This document shows, in pieces, positions 26,501 to 37,114 of a stretch of 64,000 bases of DNA. Source of the DNA: Trichoplax adhaerens (Eukaryota; Placozoa; Uniplacotomia; Trichoplacea; Trichoplacidae). Position 1 is the stretch's first letter. Each line of letters opens with the position of its first letter. The stretch covers positions 7,732,829 through 7,796,828 of the forward strand of contig NW_002060946.1 of NCBI RefSeq assembly GCF_000150275.1, given 5' to 3'. The notes below the pieces were generated by a model. It had not been told where the DNA came from and did no database searches. It saw only the letters and a list, made by a program, of their open reading frames with translations. Both the position numbers and the translations under genes were made by a program.

Positions 26501-27188
26501 AAGTAGTTGAAAGTGGCTGAGATAAAACGAATAATTGACTTAAAGCCTCTACAACAACAATTCAGTACAACTTAAGAATCATATAGGTGCACTATATAAA
26601 ATCTAACTTAAAATAGCTGTCAGCTACGGCTTTATAAGAATCCAATAGCTAACTATACTGTTCATCATATCAGCCATCACACGATCATTTTATTAACTAT
26701 AACAGTTTATCGTCCTTTCTATTACCGTAATTAGCTGAAATTACTATAATATCAATAGTGATAAAGAAAGATTTATGCTTTATTAGTAAATAAAATAAAA
26801 TAAATAAAAATAAGGCAGCATGCACCCTATCTTACCTGAACAATTTTCAATTAGAAATATTTTTATACAATTTATTAGTTGAAAAATCATTACCAATCAT
26901 CAAACAAAGGATATTATTAGAAATATTCTTTGTTCTAAATCAATTGCACATTTGCTTAAGATTACCGTATTCAAACTTAAAGAGGTAGACTTTAACTTAG
27001 GATAAAGAAATAGCATGTCATAATTCTACTGTAAAATAAATTTAGCATGATTTTTTTCATATACTGTTTCTGTAAGTTCACTCTTAAGGGCTTGCAATCA
27101 TGCCAGATATTTCAAAGTCATCGTAGAAGATGATTATTTTTAGTAATGCAACGTAATTTGAAAATCAAAGACCATTTAGCGATTAGTC
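23591..27188. other. Intergenic region
   Basis: No supported gene. A less AT-rich stretch at about 23590-23870 holds a plus-strand frame of nearly 90 codons without an ATG or a recognisable family. A run of 12 C lies at 24945-24956. An imperfect inverted repeat is at 25347-25402. The rest, including the 3' flank of the receptor at 27.2 kb, shows nothing distinctive. Confidence 0.45.
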
Positions 27189-28295
27189 TTAGCCGATAAG
27201 TCCATCTTTACCAACGCTTAATGTATTTGGGGACAGGTTAGGTTTGTATGACACAAATATTTTACGACGGTTATGGGAAAAAAATGTATTTGTAAATTGA
27301 GCAAGAATATTTATGCATCGACGGTGAATGTTCTTATCAAACTTCATCAGTAGCATTGGATTTGCAATAGAAGTACTAGCAGAACAAGAAACGGCAATAG
27401 TACATAGTACGAATAAAAAGGTATTTTTTTTTTCTACATCTTCGATACCAACACCCGAGATTGCTAGCGCTAAGGCCATAACTAAAAAAGGCCAAGACAT
27501 GATAGCAAATGCTGCTGTAACAATCACTAATGTTTTAATTAATGCTTTGCGTTCCATCTGCGTTAAGAATTTTCCTTGAAAACTATTTGAAGTGGTATTT
27601 TTCGCTAGGGATCGTCGACGAATGCCTTTTATCCAATAATGATAGATTTTTACATATAATACAACCATAGTAATTATGGGAATTAGATACAATAACAATG
27701 TAAGCAATAAAAAATAGATAACACTGATTACGCCGCGATAGATTATTCCACAAGTACTATCCGTTCCTGATATGGCCCCAGTGACGATTGCGAAAGGAAG
27801 TGCGCCCATAATACTAATAATCCAAATAAGGACGATAACTGATTTAATAACAGATAATTTCTTGTTTCGAGATGGAAACAGAAAAGGTTTGAGAATGGAT
27901 AGATATCGATCGATGCTTATAATTGTTAAACTTAACACTGAAGCCATGTATGATATTCCAGTACCTACCGATAATGCTCGACAAATAACGTCTAAACTGA
28001 AAAATGATATCGTAAAGCACGAAACGATGGAAAAGGCAATAAATAAAGACGCCGTCATAATATCACAGGTTACCATATTGCCGATGAGATAATATGTCGG
28101 TGATTTTGACCATTCTTTGCTTGAAAATATCGAATGAATTATAAGTACATTTAATATTAACGAAATTAAGGCTGGAAAGGCAAAAGAGATTTGTGCTATT
28201 CTAAGAAACCGAAATACAGTCTCGTTGTACGTATTAAAATCATTATCAAGGCCTTCAGTAGTCTGATTAAACGTAGAGTGATGTGATATGGTCAT
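27189..28295 (-). CDS. Class A orphan GPCR, subtype B, copy 1
   Basis: An intact single-exon receptor of 368 residues with an ATG start. Landmarks: N-terminal sequons at N10 and N24; TM1 N49; TM2 D78 within SPTYYLIGNMVTCDIMTASL (66-85); C105 before TM3 and C182 in the second extracellular loop; DRY at 129-131; TM4 W158; TM5 P206. TM6 reads FAIMSWPF (about 263-270) and TM7 NPMLL (312-316), so it shares the displaced TM6 tryptophan and the missing NPxxY tyrosine with its neighbours. Position 3.32 is threonine. The SPTYYLIGNMV.(C/S)DI.TASLF pattern links it to the receptor at 43.8 kb. A TTATTTTCAG acceptor-like sequence lies 28 bp upstream of the ATG, so a 5'-UTR intron is possible. The ligand is unknown. 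Confidence 0.95.
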   Translation of the reverse strand: MTISHHSTFNQTTEGLDNDFNTYNETVFRFLRIAQISFAFPALISLILNVLIIHSIFSSKEWSKSPTYYLIGNMVTCDIMTASLFIAFSIVSCFTISFFSLDVICRALSVGTGISYMASVLSLTIISIDRYLSILKPFLFPSRNKKLSVIKSVIVLIWIISIMGALPFAIVTGAISGTDSTCGIIYRGVISVIYFLLLTLLLYLIPIITMVVLYVKIYHYWIKGIRRRSLAKNTTSNSFQGKFLTQMERKALIKTLVIVTAAFAIMSWPFLVMALALAISGVGIEDVEKKNTFLFVLCTIAVSCSASTSIANPMLLMKFDKNIHRRCINILAQFTNTFFSHNRRKIFVSYKPNLSPNTLSVGKDGLIG

Positions 28296-28961
28296 GGCTA
28301 TTCAGTTAGTTATGTCAAACAGACTGAAAATAATCTTAATAAATATTGCTTTGCCTAAATTAAATGGGATAATTCATGAAACTAAACTATTGAGTTAGTT
28401 TTAATTAGATGCACCTCTATTGTGAAATTTTAATATTGGTTGGGCGGGTACGTGCTTTAAGTATTTTAAAAATGTTGACAAGTGACGTAAATGCGTTTGA
28501 AGTAAGTTTTTAGATTTATAGCTCTTATACAAAGGTCTAATTAGAATATTCTATTCATGTATAAGTCAGATAAATAGATCATTACCGGTAGCTAAGATGA
28601 TTTTAATATCTGTAGCGCAATCATTGTTAGTGCAAGCCAATATTTATGTGTTCGTGATATCGTATAGCATGCTTATAATTCATTAATTAATAACATATAT
28701 TACATTTCAAGTAATAGCTTTACAGATTTTATAAGCCTGATTAGAATTAAAAAAAAATATTATGATTCAGCTATTATATGCTGAATTCATTTCTCGGATA
28801 TCACACCCGATAAGTTCCTGTTTTTTATTTTGCAAACAGTTAGTTTCAACTCAATTCTCCGAAATAACCATTGAAGTGATTATTACGTAGCTAAAATGAT
28901 AATTTTAGACATATAAATGGCAGCTTTCAAGGCATTATTGAATAGAATACCAATTCATTAA
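28296..28961. other. Upstream spacer of the 27.2-kb receptor
   Basis: The 5' flank of the receptor; no other gene, repeat or clear core promoter motif was seen. Confidence 0.45.
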
Positions 28962-29515
28962 TGTGATAAAATCCGATCACGAAAATTCCAAAGTTGTAGA
29001 AAATTAGAACTTAATTAGATCTAATACAAAAGACAATGTATACACAGCTCTACTCTAGCCGAATACTACTACTGAAAAACTTCTAGAAGAACAATCAGAT
29101 AATCTAATGTCTCCTGCTTTTATACTCTCCTCAGCTTTAGCAGCTACAATCAGCATAGCAGCATTCTACCATATTTTACACATATTCAGCTTATTATTAG
29201 TTACAATATTTTACAGCAAAGTCTAATTAATCCAATATGGAAAAGATTACAGTATTTTTCTAGACATACATTGTTCCTACCACTAAAAGCAGAATGAACT
29301 AAGCATATCCTAATATATGATTTGCAATTCTATTTCTACCTCTAACCTTATTAGTAACTCAAAATATTACTGTATATAGCCCATCTATAGTCAAGCATAG
29401 AGTTTATTCTTACAGTCTATAATTATGGCTACTAAATATATATCTTGAGATATATATAGAAAAGACACTGCCGTGCTTCGTAATAAGCACGGCTAATAGC
29501 CTACAAGCAATTGAA
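28962..29515 (-). mobile_element. Degraded solo LTR, second family, minus orientation
   Basis: In reverse complement this matches the LTRs at 39459-40021 and 61646-62196. Plus-strand start TGTGATAAAATCCGATCACG corresponds to the inverted LTR 3' end. The block CAGCTCTACTCTAGCCGAAT, then ACTACTACT, is shared almost exactly. TACAGTCTATAATTATGGCT further right matches the inverted 5' part. The right end is diverged and contains a private hairpin at 29470-29493. No clear target-site duplication remains, so it is older than the other two copies. Confidence 0.7.
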
Positions 29516-30904
29516 AAATTTTTAAGAGAAGTCCTGTTTGAAATACTTTAGATAAGTTGTCATGCTGCCATTGGGCACTCATCTAAACATGATTGTTCCA
29601 CGTAGCCTTAGCTCTGGATATTAATTAATTTAGATAAATTAAGAATATGCAGCTAGGTTTTATTGTTGGTTTTTGTAATAATTTCAGCTAATAACAGTAC
29701 TTATGTGTTAGGAAGTACAGTGATAGTACGCGATGTAGAAATGCATATCTTAATAAAGTAAGTCTTAATTAAGGCTTGTGTGATAAAATGGCTCCATTAT
29801 GCCTGTACTATGTACTATAGAACGATACAGGTGATAGTCATACTGATTATTGTTACTAAGAAATATACTGATACGATTGATGACTCATATGTAGAGGAGT
29901 ATTTAATTGTAATTTATATAAGTCGTATAGAATTGTTATCGTAGAGGCTAGCCGATAAGAATAATTGGCTTTAATTGCCAGTAAGTATTACAGTATTTAC
30001 TTTTATTACTTATTGTTCAAGTCAATCATCCGGTTTCTTTCACGCACTTTCAACTGTTCTTATAAGGGGAAAAATTTTAATTTCTTAACCAATAGATGGG
30101 TACAATAAACGCTAACAATATGGTGTTGACTGTTTGTAACACGCTAGAGATTTTGCTCTACTTTAATAATGCAGAATTTTGAGTTACCGTATGGCAAACC
30201 TAGGGTTAAACAAGCCATGAACTGCAGTTTTAGACAATTGCTCGCATTTAGTAATAAATTTTATTTCTCTGCTTTGCTATTGATTAGTTTTATTGTCCAA
30301 TTAGACGACGCATAATAAAATACAGCAGTATTATAAAGAAAGGTTAGAATAACAGAGTTTTACATCGGATTTCAGATTATGAAATTTTATTTAACCATGT
30401 CATTATGCATTCTTTTATATGTATTGCTTTAAAAAAATAATTTCCTTTGCTAAATAGACGGCTTAATGAAGCAAAATCAGTTCTTATATACCAAACCGGT
30501 ATGTAATACGATATACTCAAGCATTCCAGATAAAATTAGTGATTGAAATGAACACCTAGTTTTGCTACATTATTTAGTGTTACTATGAAAGTATGAATTA
30601 TTTTATTCAGGTAATAAGTCATATGTCAAAAACAATTGCCATCTATTATTAGGAATCGTCAATATAATACCAATAATGGGATAGAGTTTGGAAATTTTCC
30701 AATTATTTTAACTAATAGTTGATTATATGCGAATGGAAAAAATTAAAATCCTCAGCTACAGGTCTTATTTCGAAATTGTACTTCTCAATATTAAGTACTT
30801 TCAGCCCTAATAATATCAGTTTTTTATTCTTGTATTTTACCTTCGTGATTAATTTTCTGAATACCGGGCTACATTAGTAAATTTATTGTTAAACATAGTT
30901 TTGC
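29516..30904. other. Intergenic spacer
   Basis: AT-rich, with no supported gene, repeat or hairpin. Confidence 0.45.
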
Positions 30905-31543
30905 TGTAAAATAGCTTTGCAATAAGAGAAGGTAATGTACGATCATAAAGTCGATTCCCTGAACCACATATCAGGGAGCAATGTTTACTCTTTCAGGAAC
31001 ACTTTTCCTATACTAGTAGACTACAAACAGACTTGCACATCTCGTATCTTACGTTAAACACTAATCTTAAAAAACTATCTTTATTATACGATATATCGCA
31101 TTTATATATACTCTTTTACAACAGCAAAGACATCTTAGTTAGCAATACTAATGTTGAAACCTGCTAATGAATCAAAAGCTAATTTATCTACTGCTATCTA
31201 ATGAAGAAAACAGTATTTGTGAAGATAGAAATCAAATGACTAATACAAAATTGTCAGATTATAATATGTCCTATTACGGAACATTTCTGCGATAATCTAC
31301 AATCTACCATAAGTAAGTTACAAGCACTGTGATTTAAATTGTAAGAAGATTATTCTCGATTCGCTAATTAAACTACTAATTTTCAGTAGGCTGTATCTAT
31401 ATATAACAGCATAAAAGCTATTGTCATACTTAAAAATCACGTATCTAAATTAGAAACTCTTTAAATAAGGAAAAATCAACAAAATTATCGTAATTTAGAT
31501 ATTTCTACTCTAATTTAGATATTATAGTTTATAGAGCTGTAAA
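30905..31543 (-). mobile_element. Degraded solo LTR of the 6.2/36.5-kb type
   Basis: The segment aligns along its length with the LTRs at 6230-6860 and 36482-37109. Shared parts include AATAGCTTTGCAATAAGAG, GATTCCCTGAACCAC, ATCTCGTATCTTACGTTAAA, ACGATATATCGCATTTATAT and AGATTATAATATGTCCTATT. Both termini are eroded, and no target-site duplication can be recognised. It is the oldest-looking copy of this subtype in the window. Confidence 0.75.
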
Positions 31544-34500
31544 AAGTTTGGAAATACTTTGATTAAAAAATTCGTCATTAACTCATGCTTAATTGTATCT
31601 AAGTATCAGTTTTGCTAAAAATACTACAATAAACGAGAATGTATATTAGAACCATCATTGCAATCATCTATTCTACGCAAATACTTTGCAAAAGATCGTG
31701 ATGGAGTCATGTTGTCAGTTGTAATAGAGAGCTGATACCATCATAATCTATTACAAGATTTAATTTACATTGATTGGATGTAATTTAAAAAGTGCCATAT
31801 ACCAAAGATAATGGCGAAAATTATAGAAATGTATAATTTTCATTTAATTATCTTGACTTCTTAATTTTTGAAAACATTCCACTGACTGTGAGTATGTTTC
31901 CTGTTTGATTTGTAGAATTAATTGAAATAAATAGTTCGATTAAATCTTACAAAAGAGTGGTTAACATAAATATTTCTTACTTGGTAAGTAATATTAAAAA
32001 TTGTAATTATTTTTTTTAGCTTCATGTAGAATAGATATTGCGTTCACCATCAGCATAAAATTTTGAAATGACTCTAAAAGTTTAATTTTAAAAAAATAAA
32101 ATTGAATTTCTGTGATAAGGAATTCTAATGCTAACCAGGAACTACAATAAGAGATAGAATTATCTATTAAAAGGATTTTTACGTTAGATAAGAATTCTTA
32201 TCAAGGATCTGATACGTAGTGATTGGAGCAATATCGAAAATCCGAGATATTAAATATTTAAATCAGCTAAGTTATAATTTATTGCATACTGATGAAGGTG
32301 GAAATGGCATGAATGACCCTTCTGCAGATGTTTCGTTTTCCTTTTGTGTTAGATTACAAAGTTTTCACACATTGTAGTGACAATATCCATCATTTTTTGT
32401 ATGCCACCTATGTATTAAAACTTAAGATAGTAAGCACATATAAATTTATATAGAATACCGTTGAACCTATAAAGTCACAGCATCAGCTTATCTATTTCTA
32501 TATAACTAAGTTAAGGTATTAAGTTACGGCTAAATAAAATTATAGCTAGTCTAATTGGCGACGTATTATTTTTTTCTAGTTTCTTATGGATGAAAAGATC
32601 GCTATTTTTTATGTTATCCAACAGAGAACATACTGAAGAAATGTAGCTAGTGGCAGGATGGCTTGCCTTAGCTGATATACGTATCTCGAATTGTAGACTC
32701 ATAATGTTAAGAAATCTGAAAAATCATGCAAATATTAGCATAGTCTGCTAGCCCACTCATCAAAGTCTTAAACTATAATGTAATCAATGTATGCGTAATG
32801 ATGTTCTATTCTAGTACGGGACGTATATAAGCTTTACCGCAGCAGCAGAGAGCACTGTACGAGTATTACCGAAGTTGCAAATATAGTTTATTGGACATGA
32901 AATTCGTTGAAGATAGTACTAGCTGACATCCTATTTGTATACGAGCAGATTCGTGCTTTAAAGTCGTAAGCAAAGAATTAATTTCTGGTACAGTTCCTTC
33001 ATGAGCCACTTTATTGAAATTTTAGACTTAATAAATTGAGAAAAGTAGAAAACGATGATATCGAAATTTTAATGCAGTACTTATCTACTTCGAAGGTATT
33101 TTTTACTTCAGTATCTTTCCTATTTAATACATTTGATTAAGTGAGACCCTTAAAGCAGACTAAGCTAATTCGTCGAACGATCAAATGATACACCACTAAG
33201 TATCAGATCAATTGTGATGTACGGCTAAATTAAATAGATTGATTCTAAAGTATTTCTATATCTTCCCCTTCTATGACTAAGGGTAATTAAAAGCCGGACA
33301 TTGAGGTTTTTTATATGTATGATGATACTTTTAAGATTAATTTAGATTTTAAATTCTATATTTTTATTGCTAGGTACATATAAGTGAGAAGAATTCTAGG
33401 ATCGAAGTTGCGCTTAGTCTGACATATGCCTACATCAAAAACTTGGTAATTCTTTTCTTAAAAATTTTACATAAAAATGACTTAATTTAAACTTACCGCT
33501 AAGAATTGATTGTGACATTTTAAAGCATGCTTACAATTTTCTATCTGAATTCACTATATAATAATTGACTAAAATAGTATAGCACCGTCAAAATTATTCC
33601 TATTCTCTGTTTAAGCATTGGAAAATTAGTAATCCTTATTTCAACGCAATATAGGATAGGGTAGAAATACTAGAGGCATAAAATCAAAATCCTTTAATAT
33701 CTAATTTTAAAATATTGTGAAACGTATGCAGCATAAAGTAATTTGTCCATTTTATAAATTTGAATAATTTAGAAAGGCAATTTTATGTTCGGATCTACTC
33801 CTTCTGATGTTAAGATTTAATTTTATATGTTAACGAAACTATGGATAGCTAGATAGCATTCTATGCATACATAATAAATAGCAAAGACATTATACTCAAA
33901 AACTAGCTATTCATACATCAAGTTGATACATTTTAAAGTATTCAGATATTATCATGTGACTTATACATGAAAACTGGCATTCTTTCGAAATAAGCTGACC
34001 ATTATACGACAATTCATTGGACGATGTAAAACTTATACTAGCTATTTGACCTTTAAACCTTCATCATAAATCAGCAAGCCTAAATTTTAAATATGATTAC
34101 CGGTAATTAAGCATCATACTAATTAGAAAGTGACTTTAAACGGGATTAGAATTATTTCGATTGAAATCAAATGATCATTAATACTGATTTATTCCTTTGT
34201 AGTACCTCTAAATTTGCTACTCAAATCTGAGGTAGACCTAAAAAATTATAACAACGGCCCTACCTGTAAGATGATTCTTGCAGCAAAACGCTATTTTCTA
34301 CTTATTACGGCTATAATTTAAACAAAATAAAAAATAAAGTTTTACAGAAATATCTTACTTCGATACATATGATCAATTCATAATGATATAAGCATCAATT
34401 GTAGGTGATAACAAGAGGGTCTATGTTGAACTTTATACAAATTTGATAATTCTACGGCCAATTTATTACTTCCATTTCATTTACGAATTTAAATCATTGC

Positions 34501-34917
34501 CTTCAATATAAAATAATTATCGGTCTTCAAATTTCTAGCGCTTTTCTAAGATAGTCTATGCCGTGTATTTAGTTCGTGTCGTTAGCCATATGGATTGGCG
34601 TGCATTTTCCAGGTTTGATAGATAATTACAATTTTGAAACTAGTTATCTTAAAACGTACTAATTAGACGTTCCATCTGTAAATCTTTTATTAAACCTACT
34701 GATATTGCAATTCAATATGTATCGACAAGAAAATAAACTAATTCACAGATTATAATCTTTATAACTAATTATTTCAAGTTACTTTCGTATATGTTTATAA
34801 ATCAAAACTTTAAAAAATTTTTATCTCAAAAATGAAAGTCTATTTTTGTTTGCCGACATAAATAATATTATTATGCAATACGAACCAGTATAAATGTAAA
34901 GGTAGCTTTTGGTTAGT
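31544..34917. other. Intergenic region
   Basis: No supported gene. A TATATAAGC motif followed about 20 bp later by CAGAGAGCACTGTAC near 32825-32860 recurs in part at about 55996 (AGAGAGCACTGTAC). It could be a promoter remnant of another dispersed element. Nothing else stands out. Confidence 0.4.
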
Positions 34918-35988
34918 CTAAGTAGAAAGCTTAGTTGCAGGCTTCACTGTGTTATTTTTGGCACGATTAAAACTACTAGTGCCATTATCTCGTAGCGTGG
35001 GGTTACTGCCATGTCTTTTCGTTATCAATGGTATTGATATTCGAGTACCAATGTTCTTGTCTATGCAAATCAATAGGATTGGGTTCACCACAGATGTCAT
35101 GACTGTACTGGAGGCAGCAAATGCAGCAAGGAGGAACAGAAATATGTTAGTTCTCAATAAATCTCGAATATCAATTCCAGTAACAGCCGTTCCTGATGCC
35201 ATTGCAAAGAAAGGCCATGTCATCAATCCAAAAGCGCCAGTAATTGTGATAAGAGTTTTAACTAGATCCTTTCTTTTAGAATTATTTAAAAAAGTCATAT
35301 TTCCACTCGAAGAAATGTCTGAATGCGAAATAGTATTCATACGTGATCTTCTAACTAAATAGCGATAAATTTTAAAATATAGTATTAACATCGCAACTAG
35401 TGGAACTACATATAGCAGTGACGTGATGGAGAAGAAATAAATCAGATTAGACATTCCGCGATTAAGTATAGCACAAGATTTGTCTTCTTCTGATATAACA
35501 CCAGTTACATATACTAATGGTATAGAGAATGTAATACTAATCAACCAAATCAACACTATAACCCTCTTACTGATGATTAACTTTTTAGATTGATAACGTG
35601 TTGATAAAGATTTTACTATAGTTTGATATCGATCGACACTAATGGCTACTAAACTCAAAATAGAAGCCATATATGTTACACCAGTAACATAGGACAAAGT
35701 ACGACAAATTATATCGGCTATAACATAAGGTAAAGGAAATGAAGATATAAACGGTAATACAGTAAATATGATCCCCGTAGCCAGATCGGAAAATACCATA
35801 TTAGCAATGTAGCGGTACGTCGATGATCTTAGTAAGTCTTTGCTTTGAAAGATACTTCGAATGATACAAACATTTAATACCAAAGCTACGATGGCAGGCA
35901 ATACGAAAAGCCGTTGGACAATTTGAAAGATTTGAAATGTTGAGGAAATATTAGGAGCAAGAGTTTCATTTATAGTCACCAACTGCAC
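34918..35988 (-). CDS. Class A orphan GPCR, subtype A, copy 2 (start codon problem)
   Basis: A single-exon receptor whose open frame is about 356 codons. Landmarks: sequons N7 and N13; TM1 N39; TM2 D68; C95 and C172; DRY at 119-121; TM4 W148; TM5 P196; TM6 FGLMTWPFF; TM7 NPILL at 302-306. It is closest to the receptor at 10.3 kb, sharing SDLATGI.F..LPF.SSFPLP and TAVTGIDIRDL. The frame has no ATG before TM2. A TGA stands directly upstream, and the only nearby ATG (35992-35990) is out of frame by one base. The end coordinate here is an in-frame GTG, not a credible eukaryotic start. Either a one-base indel disabled the start, the sequence has an error, or translation begins in an upstream exon spliced to the GTGCAG/TTGGTG site. 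All seven helices are intact. Confidence 0.85.
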   Translation of the reverse strand: MQLVTINETLAPNISSTFQIFQIVQRLFVLPAIVALVLNVCIIRSIFQSKDLLRSSTYRYIANMVFSDLATGIIFTVLPFISSFPLPYVIADIICRTLSYVTGVTYMASILSLVAISVDRYQTIVKSLSTRYQSKKLIISKRVIVLIWLISITFSIPLVYVTGVISEEDKSCAILNRGMSNLIYFFSITSLLYVVPLVAMLILYFKIYRYLVRRSRMNTISHSDISSSGNMTFLNNSKRKDLVKTLITITGAFGLMTWPFFAMASGTAVTGIDIRDLLRTNIFLFLLAAFAASSTVMTSVVNPILLICIDKNIGTRISIPLITKRHGSNPTLRDNGTSSFNRAKNNTVKPATKLST

Positions 35989-35992
35989 TCAT

Positions 35993-36476
35993 GGTAATTC
36001 GTTTGATAAATGAAATTGTGAAAATTAAAAAAATTGGCAGATTACACGGTCATCACATATTAGAAATTATCAGTTTCTAATTTACATAAAAATTCATATT
36101 AGGTAGTATGGGCTCATTTACGAATGGAATGATTTAGAACTCGCTATTACTTTAAGCACTTCTTTTTTGAATTTACACATTGTTTCAAGTAATGAGTAGC
36201 TTTGTCTGCTCTAGTTACTATTACAATACTTTTATGATAACAGTGCAATCAAAATTTTCTTTTGTAATCAAGGTAAATATGCAACTACAAAAACTATTTG
36301 ACCTCTATACTCTGCTGTACTTTTGTGCCAAAATTACAAAATGATCAAAGGCTTTCCTGCCTTAGGAATACTTCGCCTTAAGGGATAGCATACCATTTAA
36401 TCAATCGGGCGCCAAGGAAATTACCTGTTAAAAATATCTCTTACAAAACAAAATAACAAAAGGGAATATAAATAAG
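35993..36476. other. Upstream spacer of the 34.9-kb receptor
   Basis: No gene seen. The pyrimidine-rich minus-strand stretch next to the receptor start would suit a 3' splice site, in line with the proposed upstream exon, but no such exon was identified. Confidence 0.4.
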
Positions 36477-37114
36477 TGGGTTGTCACAAAACAGCTTTGC
36501 AACAAGATAACGTAATGTTCGATCAATAAATCAATTCCTTGAACTACGTATCAAGGAACGATATCTGCACAATCAGAAACACTTTTGCTCTACTAGCAGA
36601 CTACATAAAAACTTAGATGCCTGGTATTTTACGTTAAACACTAACTTCAAGAATCCACTTTATTACACGATATACTGCATTTATATGCTCTTCCTAAATA
36701 GTTCATGAGTTATAGTTAGTACGATTAACTTTGGAATCATTCACTGAATTAGATATTAATTTTAGCTACTGCTTCCTTAATGCAGACAACATTATTTACG
36801 AACGTAGACATCTGGTGACTAATACAGAATAGTCAGATTATGATATGTTCTATCACGGAACATTTCCGCGACAATTTACAATCTACCATAGTAAGTTACA
36901 ATCACAACGATTCGAACTGTAAGTAGATGATTTGTATTCCCTATTATAACTATTAATTTCAGTATGTGTATATATATGTCACTGTCAAAAAAGTCAGTGC
37001 TATATTAAAACACAGTATATTCAAGTTAGAAATTAATTAAATAAGGATTGGCTAACAAAATTATCTTAACAGATATTTCTACTCTAATAAAGTATATAAC
37101 ACTGTTACATGGGC
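36477..37114 (-). mobile_element. Solo LTR, minus orientation, TSD TGGGT/TGGGC
   Basis: The element spans 36482-37109 (628 bp). Plus-strand start TGTCACAAAACAGCTTTGC, end ACACTGTTACA. Flanks are TGGGT (36477-36481) and TGGGC (37110-37114), a 5-bp duplication with one mismatch. It is highly similar to 6230-6860, including GATAACG, CTTGAACYACGTATCAAGGA and GATATACTGCATTTATAT. TATA-like and AATAAAG motifs read on the minus strand. Confidence 0.88.

Noticed and set aside
34949-35362. Long plus-strand open frames opposite the receptor genes (also at 27328-28092 and 43969-44232).
   Set aside because: They are antisense shadows of the receptor coding sequences and have no independent features.
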